DNA from: Primulina eburnea
Taxonomy: Eukaryota; Streptophyta; Magnoliopsida; Lamiales; Gesneriaceae
Direction: 5' to 3'
NCBI RefSeq assembly: GCF_022965805.1
Contig: NW_027331379.1
Span: 248,001-312,000, forward strand
Length of the DNA stretch: 64,000 nt
The position numbers and the translations under genes were made by a program. The notes under the pieces are model-generated. The model saw only the letters and a program-made list of their open reading frames with translations, searched no databases and had not been told where the DNA came from. Of the stretch, positions 31,518 to 42,867 are shown one piece after another; the stretch's first letter is position 1, and each line of letters begins with the position of its first letter.

Positions 31518-32811
31518 ATGTCGCGTATTTTCCGCTCGCAAACGCAAGGTTGTTAAGTTTTAATATATGAAAGTAAAGAATCATTCCCATAAGGAGTGTA
31601 TAACTAAAAATATATCAGTGTTTGTAATTAAAATAGTCACGATTTTATCTAGAAAAATCAATAAAATGTTTGGTTTTCTGAAAATTAATTAATCACAAAT
31701 GAGTACTGATCTAATCACTGAATCGAGAAAATATCTAGAGTATTGATTTCAATGATTTTCCACGATAATTATTCCTAGTTAAATTTATATTCATGAATTC
31801 TAATTATTTAATGGCCAAGAACACTTAATTATTTTATTCCCTTTTTCCCAAGTGACCAATAAATTATATCATGCAAACTTCGATTCAAACATCCATATAA
31901 GAATCTAAGTTAAATGATTTATGCAAATGATGTTCTTACCTAGGCCTCGCTAGAGTTATACGACTTTCGAATGATATAAACATTCAACGATGTGTTTCTA
32001 TGATCTATAATCCTAGTCCCTCTCCGGAGTTGTAGAATTAATCAGACAACAACAATTTATGTCCAGTAAATTCAATCGAATAAAAGCAAGAAACACAATT
32101 AAACCAAAACGGAATTCAATCATATAAACAATCACGTCAAATCATCATATCGACAAAGCTACATCATCCTCTAGAATGTAAAATTAGTTTATACGAAATC
32201 TAAACAAAAATAAAGCATGTTTGAACGTCTAGACATCGCAACACAAGAAAATAAAAAGGGTGAAATATTAGATGATAAATCAGAAGTGGCGCCTCTGTCC
32301 CTAGATTCGTCGTTCTTCATCTTTGCGATCAATCTTTGCACTCCAGATCTTCGTCTCGTTCGTCCTCTCGTCTCTCAGTGTATTTCTCTCTAAAAACGGC
32401 TCCCCTTCCATTCTGAACCCTTGTTTCCTTTTATTTCCGCATCCGGGCCATAAAAAAAAGCCCATTAGTTTTGTTCTCGCCGTTGGCGCTGCTCAGGCGC
32501 TTTATGTTCGCATCTTCTGGCGTCGCGGCACTAGCAGTTCGGTGATTCTGGCGCCGCGGCGCTGGGCACAGCGCCTAGGCGCTTGTTCTTTGGTATGGCA
32601 CATTATCACTGCGGCGCTGATTCCTTTGTGTTGTCGCTCTAACCCATCGCAGTTCACAATCAAAGCATGCTCTTAATAGACATCATTCGTCCAAAAATGG
32701 TTTATCTCCTGCACGACACAAAAACAACAAATTTGAAGCGTAATTCTGTCCGAAACTAACATAATTCAAATGGATTGACATATAAATTAAGTGCAATTCT
32801 TACACTTGTCA
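31518..32811 (-). mobile_element. Tat/Athila-like LTR, minus strand, with PPT on one side and PBS on the other
   Basis: On the minus strand it runs from TGACAAGTGTAAGAATTGC (32811) to AATACGCGACA (31518), 1.29 kb. A PPT (GTTTGGGGGT) precedes it (32812-32822) and a tRNA-Asp PBS follows it. A normal 5' LTR has no PPT before it and a normal 3' LTR has no PBS after it, so this LTR joined two tandem elements. It includes the GCGCCTAGGCGC array (32480-32600). The open frame at 32323-32676 is LTR sequence, not a gene. Confidence 0.78.
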
Positions 32812-32822
32812 AACCCCCAAAC

Positions 32823-33278
32823 TTGAAATTTTGCCAGTCCCGAGCCAAATAAAAGTAAGAAAAACTTTAATTCTAACAACTATAAGTCATGGATATGCAA
32901 GCATTGACATTGACCTCCGACTTATCCATTTAAATGTAATTTATAATTACTCAAGAGTCATGTGCGTGTGTGATATGTCAATGTTCATTTACCCCATCAA
33001 ATGCTCAAAGAAATCCACAATACTCTCTTGCCTTATAAACTCAAGAAATTTTCAGCTCAATTCAACTTACCCTTTATTAAAACACAAATTCACTTACACA
33101 AATCACCAAGGACTTTATTGGTGATTATTTGGCTCGTAAGATATCCAACACAATTACACCCCAAAAAATGTCACACAATGAGATGTTGTCATGCAAATGA
33201 TTAAAGTTCATATTTTATAATTATGATTCTCATGTATCCATAAGCTTGACTTGAACAACTTTTCTCCACTAGTATATT
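32823..33278 (-). mobile_element. Tat/Athila-like 3' internal region, right of the LTR
   Basis: Non-coding sequence upstream (minus strand) of the PPT. The first 150 bases mirror arm 1. The remainder (33000-33278) is AT-rich without a frame and is interrupted at 33279 by solo LTR J. It appears to resume at 34523. Confidence 0.55.
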
Positions 33279-34044
33279 TGTGGGGACCCGGGCTCTAACT
33301 CAATTCTTTTGGGATTTATTGGATCTTTTCTAAAGAAATGTGGGTCAAAATTTTTACTTTTAATATTAAATCAAATATATATAAATCATACATAAGCAAT
33401 AATTTTATTTCATTCAAATATAAATAGATACAAGTCTTGTTCTATTTTCATAATACAAACTAGTGTTCACTACCAACTACAATTCATATATAGTACATGT
33501 CTAGTAAGAACTACTAGTAATCTTCCATGCCCGTGATCACCACTCTATCAATCTCTCATCCTCGATGCCGAATCTGTCAGTATCAACTCTGAAATGATAC
33601 ATTAAGATGTATTCTATCAATCTCTAACTCAATTCAACACATATACAAATCAGTAATCAATCTTGATACAATTCGACGACATAATAATAGCATACGGTGT
33701 TCATTCTTCGATCCGGTTGCATTTCCACAATCACTATAATCATAAGAACATACAAAATCTCCATTGTATCAAACTTCCTCCAACATCTATATTTCAGAAC
33801 AAGCTGAAAATTAGCAATACTTACATCTTCTTGTAGCTTTTGATGCAAGGAACACAAATCTATGTTTGAATTGAAGTTTGGTTGGTTGGATGTTGCACAA
33901 ATTCAATTCTAAGCTAGAAGACTTGAAGGAAGTCCATGGATGCTCTCGTTCTGCTGCTGGAAATATGGCTGAAGGAATGAAAGCCAACACATCTATATTG
34001 CATGATCAAGGGCAAGTGTCATTATTTTTCAAGTAACACGTATG

Positions 34045-34315
34045 ACCGCGGGTGCGGTAGCTCATGAACCGCGGCTGCGCCCAAGCTCCGGCAGGCCATC
34101 CAAAAATACATAAATGTCGACAGCGGGTGCGGTCTTATTTGCACCGCAGGTGCGGTGTTACTTCGGCCACCCCATCATAAAAATCATAATTAGCGACCGC
34201 TGGTGCGCTGCTTCTTGGCTTGCGGGTGCGGTGACCATACTGTAAAAATAGGATACCCTACTGCCTCTTCACCGCGGGGGCGGTCCTTCTCTAAGCGCGG
34301 GTGCGGTCTTCCTTG
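34045..34315 (-). repeat. ACCGCGGGTGCGGT array in solo LTR J
   Basis: About eight degenerate units of ACCGCGGGTGCGGT, the complement of the family B unit, spaced 15-50 bases apart. Several have lost CpG sites. As in B, the array lies between the LTR 5' end and the likely TATA box. Confidence 0.75.
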
Positions 34316-34372
34316 CATTCAAAATTCTAATTTTTCATGCCTTTTCCATGTCTTTCCTACTTCCATCTCATT

Positions 34373-34510
34373 TAGTGCCTCTCATTACATGTCATGCATT
34401 CTCATATCTTCGAATATCACATCAATGAAGACTAATAAATCTAGTGCCTCTCATTACATGTCATGCATTCTCATATCTTCGAATATCACATCAATGAAGA
34501 CTAATAAATC
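34373..34510. repeat. 69-bp tandem duplication in solo LTR J
   Basis: 34373-34441 and 34442-34510 are identical by eye, starting TAGTGCCTCTCATTACATG. It lies within the first 150 bases of the minus-oriented LTR. Confidence 0.92.
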
Positions 34511-34527
34511 TCAAGCCTTACAATATT

Positions 34528-34734
34528 GGATAAATGTGACAAGGTTAATAGATCTTGTAGGCTTATGATGTTAGTCTACGGCTAATGGCTACAATAAAAG
34601 GGATGAAAATCAAAATTTGATAGACATATTTGAACTTCATCATTTTCACTCATTTTCATTCACCATCACTTTTTGTTTTCTTCTCATTCATATCCTCCAT
34701 TTCCCATATTTTTTCTCTTTCGCCACTTTTTGAT
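34528..34734. other. Non-coding stretch between solo LTR J and the H remnant
   Basis: AT- and pyrimidine-rich sequence, probably the rest of the Tat/Athila-like 3' region interrupted by solo LTR J. No gene seen. The junction with H coding sequence at about 34735 is abrupt. Confidence 0.45.
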
Positions 34735-35077
34735 TCATAGGGCCGTTTGAGGTTCTAGAGAGGATAGGAACATTAGTTTATAGAGTGGTGTTGTCACCGA
34801 TGTTGGCCGGATTGCATAATGTGTTCCATATCTACATGCTGCAAAAGTACATGTCGAATCCTTCACATGTATTGAATTATGAACCTCTGCAATTGACTCC
34901 GAATTTTTCATGCGAGGAAAGGCCGACACAGATTCTGGATAGGCGAGAAAGAAGGCTCCGGAATAAGGTCATTCCTATGGTCAAAGTCAAGTAGCTAAAT
35001 AATTCGGAGGAAGAAGCTACTTGGGAAACTGAGACCGACATAAGGAGTCGTTACCCGGAGTTGTTCGGCGAGTCTTA
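34735..35077 (+). pseudogene. Element H chromodomain end of pol
   Basis: Begins mid-protein (GPFEVLERIGTLVYRVVLSPMLAG by frame, then LHNVFHIYMLQKYMSNPSHVL) and passes through the chromodomain (TQILDRRERRLRNKVIPMVKVK). There is then an in-frame stop (TAG) at about 34993 where Trp is expected, after which EEATWETE and YPELFGES continue to a stop at 35076. It is homologous to 160-497. Everything upstream is missing. Confidence 0.88.
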
Positions 35078-35114
35078 ATTTCGAGGACGAAATTTCATTT
35101 AAGGGAGGGAGGAA
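35077..35114 (+). promoter_or_regulatory. Pre-PPT hairpin and polypurine tract of element H
   Basis: AATTTCG, loop AGGA, CGAAATT (35077-35094), then AAGGGAGGGAGGAA (35101-35114), directly before the LTR start TGTAAGGTCC (35116). Confidence 0.75.
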
Positions 35115-35115
35115 T

Positions 35116-38100
35116 TGTAAGGTCCAAAATGAGATAACGTAATCCACCTGCATGCAAATCTAGGAAAAAAGGAATTTCTTAATTAGATCATTTTAATTTC
35201 ATTAATTAAATGTGTTAGGCATGTTTACATGTTTAAAAATATGGTTTTCTATTAGAATACATAAAATTGTATTTTCAAGGGTTATTCAAGACGCGACCGA
35301 GGAACGGAGACTGGGGAATGTAAAGGGAAAATATTTTTATTAAATTATTATTTTTAATTATTTAATATACGACATATTTTTTAGGCGATTTTTGAAAATG
35401 GTGTTTCTTAGATGTTTTCACATTTCAAATCGTATTTTAAACCAATAATCAATTTTGGACGAAAAAAAGGACGGATTTTTGGAGGATCATTTAATATTTT
35501 CGAAAAATTTCCAAAACTAGATATTTTTCCTACATTATAATGTGCCTATTATACAAAGGGTATTGGGCCTAACTTTCTATCCAATTATTTATATCGAAAG
35601 ATGGAGTTTCTAAACCACAAAACACTTCATATCACACGGATAAGGCATTAGAAACATAGGGTTTCAGAAACATAGGGTTTCTCTCCTCACACCACACAAA
35701 CACACACGTACACGAAACCTAGCCAATTCACGTGGATTTTGTGGATAAAAGTCAGCAAGGATTCCCCGTCTCTCTGGCAACATCTGTTCGCGTCTAGAAT
35801 TGAATCTTCGTGCATGAATCACGCAAAGGCACGTCTTATCCTTCCTTTACTCATCGTTCATACCATATTATGTGTGAAGATGTGTTCTTGGATGAAAAAT
35901 CTAATAAGCAGCATGGTATTTTCGTTTTTAAGGGTTTATACTTGGAAAACTTGATTTTCTTGTATGATTCTTGATGGTTCTTGTTAAAGGTAATGGGCTG
36001 CCAGGTTAGGGATGTTAGGGGCTCAATTTACAGTGGGTTTAGGGTCCCTTAGATGTACGTGAAGGATCGTTTGAAGAGCACCTTGAGGTGCTTCAAACAA
36101 AATACTCTCCAAGAGCTGCAATAGCTTGTATTCTAAGAATGTATACACCTATGAATTAGATCGAGTTTGGCATAGAACCAACGGAAAACACTTGAAATAA
36201 TCCATCGTTAAGAAACAATGATATATTTTTATATCCTGTGTAACTGAATAACCGAAAGACTAGATTAGTTTTTGCATTCATTAGTTCAGTTATGGTGAGA
36301 ACTGAAATGACGGATGCTCTAACTGGTTAAATCAGTTTGAAAACAATAGTTAAACAGTTAAATACACAAGATATGTTTATGGATGTTCGGAGACTTCGAC
36401 TGCTCCTACGTCACCCCTTCTACCACCTCGGGTAGGATTCACTATAAGACTTTGATTTATACAACTACTTGTACAAACTCACCCAGCTTAGAACTTACAC
36501 TACTCCCTAATTGAACTCCTAGACTAGACTGAAGGCATCACCTTCCAGTCAAAACTTCTTTAATGTCTATGTGAGAAATACTACATACACAAGTTTAACG
36601 TCATTGTGCAAGACGATATTTGAGTGGTGGTGTGTGTGTGTGAACTGATCTCTAAAAACCACCTGAAAGGTGTTCCCACACACTTAGGGAAATAAGCTTC
36701 GAATCTAAGCTGATAACACATTGAATTGTTCCCTCGACTGGGCTGAATGCTTCTCTCTTAAGCTGATATGACTTTGAAGCGTGTCATTTTCTTCTCTCTT
36801 GTTTTGTGTCTTCTCATCTCATATCTTCACTGAGCTTCCGCTTCTACTTATAGGCGTTTGGCTGAACGTACAGTGAGAATCAATTATTGTATCCGTTGCA
36901 TTTTGAATCTGTTACTCGAAATTTGTCTTGTAATTTCTAGAACGCTTTGTCTTTAAACTCTGATGCAACGTCCATTTGTCCTTTGAATGGAAAATTTCTT
37001 TTGTACCTTTGCGCACAACTAGATTCCACTTATATCAGCTTGTCTTGATCTGCAACTGATTGCTCCTAACTGATGTTCTAAACTGGTCAGTTGAACTGGT
37101 TTTTAGTTGGACTGGTGAAATCAGTTGACTCGTCAGTTGAGATTTTACTCTTGTTCAGTTGAACTGGTCAGCTAGGCTCTTCATCAGTTGAACACTCCTT
37201 CGGCTGGCCAGGCTTCTGAGGTTCTCATGCTGAACCACCTATCAACTGAACATTCAGTTGAACTCATTTACGATATATCAATTGAACTGGTTCAGTTTGG
37301 TTGATCAGTTGATGCTTTCAGTTGGAGTCTTCGACAGCTTCAGTTTCGGATCGTAACTGATTATTTCAGTTTCATTTATCTGGGCACTAAGATAGATTAT
37401 TAGAAACAAAATAACAATTTTTGTTAACATCAAAATCAAGCAAAGATTGCGAACATGAAATGTTCCAACAGTACGGTTCAAGGCTGGTAAGGTGCAAAGG
37501 GGGAGTAGCGATCGGTTGGCTTGAAAAGGAGCTAGGGCACGGTTTTGGAAGGAAATAGAAAAAGGGTCTATGCAGCAGTTGGGTTCGTGAGGGCCCTAGC
37601 CACGAGCCATGGTGGTCCACTCATGGCTGGAGAGGTTGGGAACGCGTAGGCTCGCGACTAGCGCACAACCTAGACGTTGTCATGCGCAAGATGAACGAAC
37701 CATGAACGTCCTCGTGCATGGCTCGCTAGGTTGGTCCTGAAAGGGTCCTAAGGGTTCGGTCTAGGTCCTAGGATTAATGGTTAGGGGCTGGTCACATTGG
37801 TTAAGGACTAGGATCAAAGGAGCTTGGGATTGTTGGGCTAGGGTTTTGTTCGAATAACTGCAGAAATTTCCAAAAGCTTTCTAGGCATTTCCGAGGGTCT
37901 TAAATGGCTTGATGTGGGTTGTAAATTGGTCGTTAGGTGTTATTGAGCCATGTTTAAAGCTTGGTTGAGATTTTGGGGTGATTCGGGTTAAAATCGAGAC
38001 TTCGGTCAAAGTTTTAAAACGAATTACGAAATTAGTCGAGGGGATTAAATTTACGTCTAAGAAATATTTATGGGTGTATTTTAAGGTGTGATAGTAAGTT

Positions 38101-39030
38101 TGGATGGATTCGAGTCGTCGTTTTAAGGTCCAATGGTAAAATGGTCAAGTTAGGATTTCAGGAGCAAAATAATAATTTCACACCTGAATTACATTAGCAG
38201 TCCTGGCAATGTCCTGAATGCAGTAACAAATGTTAAACTGTATATTTTTTAAGGTTATGGAATTTTCTTATGAAAATGTAAAATTTTAAAGAATAAGATG
38301 TATGCTTGGTTTCAAAAAAATATTATGTGCATGAATTTTTATAAGTGATGGATATGATAAAGTGTTTTCATGGAGGTGATTTGATTGTTACTAATACGAA
38401 CATGAATACGAATACGAAATGACACGATGACATGTAAGGCTAACACACAGTTGAGGGGTGAGAGTGTCGCAGATGTCCCTACCGTCTGGTACCATGGTAA
38501 TACATAAGATTGATCAATCGACAAAAAGCTGATATAAAAGTTACAATTAATGAAATGAATTCATCTAGGGGAAAACGTATTTGTATGTGATGACAAGAAA
38601 TGAATATGTTTATGAAAGATCATTAAAGTTATGTTAATTATAGTACTTTTCACTGTTGCATGTGGATGCATACGTATTATTTATTATTATGGTTAAGGCT
38701 TCTTAAAGTCATTAAACTCACTAGGTGTAAATGATGTAGGTGAATATACGTTTTTTGAGACATGAGGAATTGATGACTGAATTGGCAAGACTGATGGTGC
38801 AGTGAACCCGAGGACCTGGCTAGTTTTCCGCCCAGTTATTGATAAAACAATACTTTAAAGATTTTCACGACTTTTATGCCTATGAGTGGTTTTGAGAAGA
38901 TTTAAGACGTTTATGCTATTTTTTAAAAATGCTAGTTTTAGGTTTGGTTTGACAGTGACGATTTTATGTTTTGCACTGCATTTATAGATTTTTAAATAAT
39001 TAGTTGGTGAGTTATTTTGATGGTGCAAAG
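35116..39030 (+). mobile_element. Element H 3' LTR, split by a solo Copia-like LTR
   Basis: Starts TGTAAGGTCC. Includes a CA-rich tract (35690-35715), the ACGCAAAGGCACG start motif (35821-35833), and the 3' module: GAGAGTGTCGCAGATGTCC, then CTGGTACCATGG, then GAACCCGAGGACC at about 38800. Net length is about 2.5 kb without the inserted LTR. The expected terminal bases are lost in a microsatellite at about 39030. It resembles the E LTR through much of its 3' half. Confidence 0.78.
36060..37470 (-). mobile_element. Solo Copia-like LTR, TSD GTACG
   Basis: The plus-strand ends are TGAAGGATCG and TTCCAACA (minus-strand start TGTTGGAACATTTCATG). GTACG is repeated at 36055-36059 and 37471-37475. 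No internal sequence. Length 1.41 kb. It contains repeated CAGTTGAACTGGT units (37080-37330), which give it its own dyad-rich block. Copia assignment rests on the TGTTGGAACATTT-type start and general form only; no coding sequence supports it. Confidence 0.85.
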
Positions 39031-39120
39031 AGTATATAAATAATAAATAAATAAATAAATATATATATATATATATATATATAAATATATATATATATAT
39101 GTTTGTGTGTGTGTGTGTGG
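39031..39120. repeat. Compound microsatellite (AAAT)n(AT)n(GT)n
   Basis: AAAT repeats, two long AT runs and then GT repeats, at the point where the H LTR should end. Replication slippage here probably erased the LTR terminus. Confidence 0.95.
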
Positions 39121-39145
39121 TCATATATATAAGATATTTTAAAGA

Positions 39146-39533
39146 AGCCAAGGATTAAAAAAATCTAAGATATTTTAAAGAAAAACGAGTTAGAGACATT
39201 TCAGATCTCCACAAAAATTTCTATTAATTAACTTGAGTATTATTTAAATATAATAATATTTGTTTTTTATGATAATTTTTTGTGTTGAGAGTGATATAAT
39301 CATTTAAAATTTGATAATAACTGAAAAAATCTTGTAATAAGCCAAAGATTAAAAAAATCTAAGATATTTTAAAGAAAAACGAGTTAGAGACATTTCAGAT
39401 CTCCACAAAAATTTCTATTAATTAACTTGAGTATTATTTAAATATAATAATATTTGTTTTTTATGATAATTTTTTGTGTTGAGAGTGATATAATCATTTA
39501 AAATTTGATAATAACTGAAAAAATCTTGTAATT
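39146..39533. repeat. 194-bp tandem duplication in host-like AT-rich DNA
   Basis: 39146-39339 and 39340-39533 are almost identical, starting AGCCAAGGATTAAAAAAAT and AGCCAAAGATTAAAAAAAT. No coding potential. Confidence 0.93.
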
Positions 39534-39896
39534 AGTTTTGATAATGAATTTATAGAAAACTTTCATTCTTAATTAGTAACCAACATCACTATTTTTTTAG
39601 AAATATAAAAAATATCAAAATGATTAGAGCGATATATAAAATGATGAAAATGTTAACTGTTTTGTGTAAAATTTCAAGTATCTCAGTAAATCTTATACAA
39701 TCAATAATTTATAAGTATCATATATTTATAATAAAACAATATATTTTTTATGCAAAAATTATCAATAGACAAAAAATTAGATATAACGCACATTGTGTGC
39801 TTTCTATGAAACATTAATATTTATAAATGATCTCATTGCTATCAAACAAATTTCTCAATCATAAAAAAATAATTCAAATAGACTTCAAATCATATT
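39534..39896. other. AT-rich DNA and duplicated flank left of F2
   Basis: 39534-39739 is AT-rich with no gene seen. 39740-39896 is the second copy of 3219-3373. The sequence around 39735-39752 reads through the site that the left-edge family A LTR occupies in copy 1. Confidence 0.7.
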
Positions 39897-41275
39897 TGTA
39901 AAGTCTAGAAATTCGAACGACGTAACCTGACTGCATGCGAATCTAGGGTTTATTAAAATGCTTATTTTTTTAGGCCCTTAAATCCTAATCATTATTAGAA
40001 TGTAATTTGATTAGGGTTAATTAATTACAGCGGAAAACGAGTTAAAATTTTCTTTACAATGAGCCCAAAATGTCTTATTTGGATACTAAAAATAGTATTT
40101 CATCTCATATCATAAAATATGCCCACACATAATCAAAACCAACAAAATACAAACAACCCATATCCTCGGGACATGCCCCGGTATATAGATACATATATAC
40201 ACTGGGAAAAACATAAAACCTCAGCTCAAACTATTACTCCCTCCAGAAGCACCCTCTCCGGTTTCCTGATATCCTGGAATGCCTGTCATTATCCACATAC
40301 AAAGACAACAACATCCATCCCCCTATGGGGTGAGCAAAACTCAGTCTGAAAAAACCACAATATATACCAATAGTATCTAACAATGATATATGATATGAAA
40401 TGCATGTATGTCGTGGAGGTATCAGGTAAAATGCCCATCTATTGAGCACATGTAAGAATCAAACGAATCGATATCAAATCAATGTTCGAGCTGGCACACG
40501 GGCCTCAATCGAGGATACTCGTATGATAACGTCGACAAAGAGCTATCAAATTCCAAATCTCAATCAATCATCAGAGCCACTAATGACTATGTTTTAAGGA
40601 CCATATAATGCCAAACATAGCATTGTGTTCACAAAAACCACAAAACCACAGAATAAAATACAATCATAATAGGTAACCAAGGATCATAGCTCAACGTGTA
40701 TGTCGTGTATGCCACATCAACTCAACAAATAAGGCATATAGACATATATTCTCAATCAAATCAATCGAACATATATCATATGATACAGATACCTGTCGTA
40801 TGTTACTCGGTCACAAAATACGTCAATTCTTCGTTCCAGTCGATGTTGCTTGAAGATTTCAGTATAAAAAGTCTATCTACATCAATAACACATTCATTTC
40901 AATCAATAATTTCATTCAAAATCAACAATATAAGTTTCAAATATCTTTTGAAACTTTGAAAATTCATATCAAATCAAAATCATAATATAATTCAACTCCG
41001 ACTTCAAAACTTAGTTTCTTGTCGGTTATTCTACTACATATATGAATCTTAACTTCAAATACATGCTATTCCACTTTCAATAATTAAAGCTGCTGAAACT
41101 AGAAGAAACTTACCTCAAAAAAAGTTCTCTACGTGAGGTTCCGAATATATAACTTGTTTCACGTTCTAATAACGTTTCGGGGTGATTTCGTACAATAGAA
41201 TTCAATTTCTCTCCTTTCTCTCTCGAAGTTGCTGAAATAAAATGAAGAAAACTTAGCAGTAACTTGTTCTTATCA

Positions 41276-41403
41276 TCCCACCGCTCTCGCGCTCGGGTGG
41301 TAACATCTCGCGCCAGAGCGCGAGCATTCTGTCCCCCGAGTGCTATTTGTGCCGCGCTCGGGCGGTAAAATATCACGCTCGAGCGCGAGCGATTATGTCC
41401 AAC
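41276..41403 (-). repeat. GC-rich hairpin array, solo LTR G copy 2
   Basis: Counterpart of 4686-4816. GCGCTCGGGCGGTAA units with CGCTCGAGCGCGAGCG complements, punctuated by TTCTGTCC or TTATGTCC. It keeps more CpG symmetry than copy 1. Confidence 0.7.
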
Positions 41404-41686
41404 ATCCTAAGGTCCAAATTAGCAAAGGTGGTCAACATAAACATTGTATATCTCTGTCTCAGCTTTCATTTGCCACTGACCTCACTCAATTTTGATATCG
41501 GACATGAGAATTATGCTCATTCTTCCAAAATGTATCAGTTCAAGAACTGCAATGCACACGTTACAATTCAAAATGAATTTGCCACTATTTTCAATTGGAT
41601 TTGGACAAAACTCAGAACATGAAAGTTTAATACTATGTATTAGCTTTTTAATGAAATTGGTTTCATTTCATTTGGACTAACACTTA

Positions 41687-42219
41687 GGGAGTGTTTGGTT
41701 TGCTTGATTAGGTGTGTTTATTTTTTTTAAACCCACCTAATCACTCGTTTGGTTCGATTTTTATTAAACCAAGTCAATCCCTCCTATGAATGATTAGGTT
41801 ATATTAGGTAGGTTAAAATAATACCTCATCACCCCTAGGATTATTTTTCCCACTCTTAATACCTCCTATTTTTCCAATTTTACCCTTCTCTTATATTCAA
41901 ACTCACCACCACTTCCCGCCAACGACCGCCGCCGGCCGACCGCCTACGCCGGCGCCGGCCGATTTTTCCGGCTGGCCGTTTCAGGCCGCCGCCGTCGTCA
42001 GCCGTTTCCGGCCGGCCGTCGCCGCTACTGTCGCCGCCGCCGCGAAGGGGAAGGGCAATTTTGTCTTTTCATCAAAAAATTCAAAATTATCCTACACTTA
42101 AAAATCTTACCAAACATAATATTATTTTACACCATATATTACAATCCTACCACAATCATTTTCTTTATCATTTACATATTAATCATTAGTTTATTATATC
42201 CTTCCAACCAAACGTAGCT
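41687..42219. mobile_element. Tourist/PIF-Harbinger-like MITE, TSD TTA
   Basis: The left end GGGAGTGTTTGGTTTGC pairs imperfectly with the complement of the right end (AAGCTACGTTTGGTTGG). TTA is repeated at 41684-41686 and 42220-42222. The F1 copy has the empty site (5100-5102). Length 533 bp, no transposase. Terminal arms are AT-rich, while the centre (41895-42050) is very GC-rich, built of GCCG and GGCCGGC repeats. The superfamily call rests on TSD length and end sequence. Confidence 0.82.
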
Positions 42220-42867
42220 TTAGATAATTATGCTGAAAACCGTAACATGTGTTACTTGTTTACCAAGGTCCAGCACATCGTTCAAACACAAATCAGTTAC
42301 TATTCAAATATTTCATTATCACCAACACATTTCTTACTTTCAGTTTCAATTATATACGTCATTTACGTGATCACATGAAAATTTTATGAATTATCGATAA
42401 GCACAATATGATTTACGTTAATACTATACACGGTCCTTTCATATTTAATGATTTTTAAATGAATGTTTATGACGTGAATATGTGCTTTTATTTCATGAAT
42501 TACTAGATGTCATTTAGCTAGGCTTTTAGCAGTATTTCGGGCTCGAACAAGGAATGGAGACCGGGGACGGATAAAGAAAAATGTTTTTGTTAAATAATTT
42601 TTTTAATTATTTAATATATGATGAAAATATTAGAGATTTTCAAAAATGGGTCTTTTAAGATATTTTTACGCATTGAGACGTATTTGAAATCACTAGGCGA
42701 TTTTTAGCAAAGCGGGGGACTTTTTGAGGGTTTGATTAATATTTTTAAAATCCAATTTAAAAGAAACGTTTTATGAGCGTGTTTTTGAGCTTGATGGGTC
42801 TATTTTAACTTATTTTGGGCCAAGAATCCTACACATTTTTTTTTAAACCAAGGGTCTGAGATTGTAC

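Larger units (their letters stand above)
33279..34522 (-). mobile_element. Solo LTR, family J (B-related), TSD ATATT
   Basis: The plus-strand ends TGTGGGGACCC and CAAGCCTTACA match the complement of B-type LTR ends. ATATT is repeated at 33274-33278 and 34523-34527. There is no internal sequence, so LTR-LTR recombination removed the body. It has a GC-rich array (34045-34315), a TATA-like stretch near 33990 and a 69-bp tandem duplication near its 5' end. Confidence 0.92.
39968..42441 (-). mobile_element. Solo LTR G, copy 2, containing a MITE
   Basis: Counterpart of 3444-5320, flanked by TATTT (39963-39967, 42442-42446). It differs by a 533-bp MITE at 41687-42219 and by local indels. Its GC-rich array is at 41276-41403. 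The TSD and position match copy 1, so the insertion preceded duplication. Confidence 0.82.

Noticed and set aside
32323..32676. Plus-strand frame of 117 residues
   Set aside because: It lies antisense inside the Tat/Athila-like LTR and its end is the GCGCCTAGGCGC array; no protein family is recognisable.
34203..34568. Plus-strand frame of 121 residues with an internal repeat
   Set aside because: The repeat is the 69-bp DNA tandem duplication of solo LTR J. 69 is divisible by three, so it keeps the frame by chance.
38855..39151. Minus-strand frame rich in Ile and Tyr
   Set aside because: Translation of the compound AT/GT microsatellite.
41110..41376. Minus-strand frame of 88 residues rich in Arg and Ala
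   Set aside because: It is translation of the GC-rich array and neighbouring LTR G sequence; copy 1 does not keep the frame.
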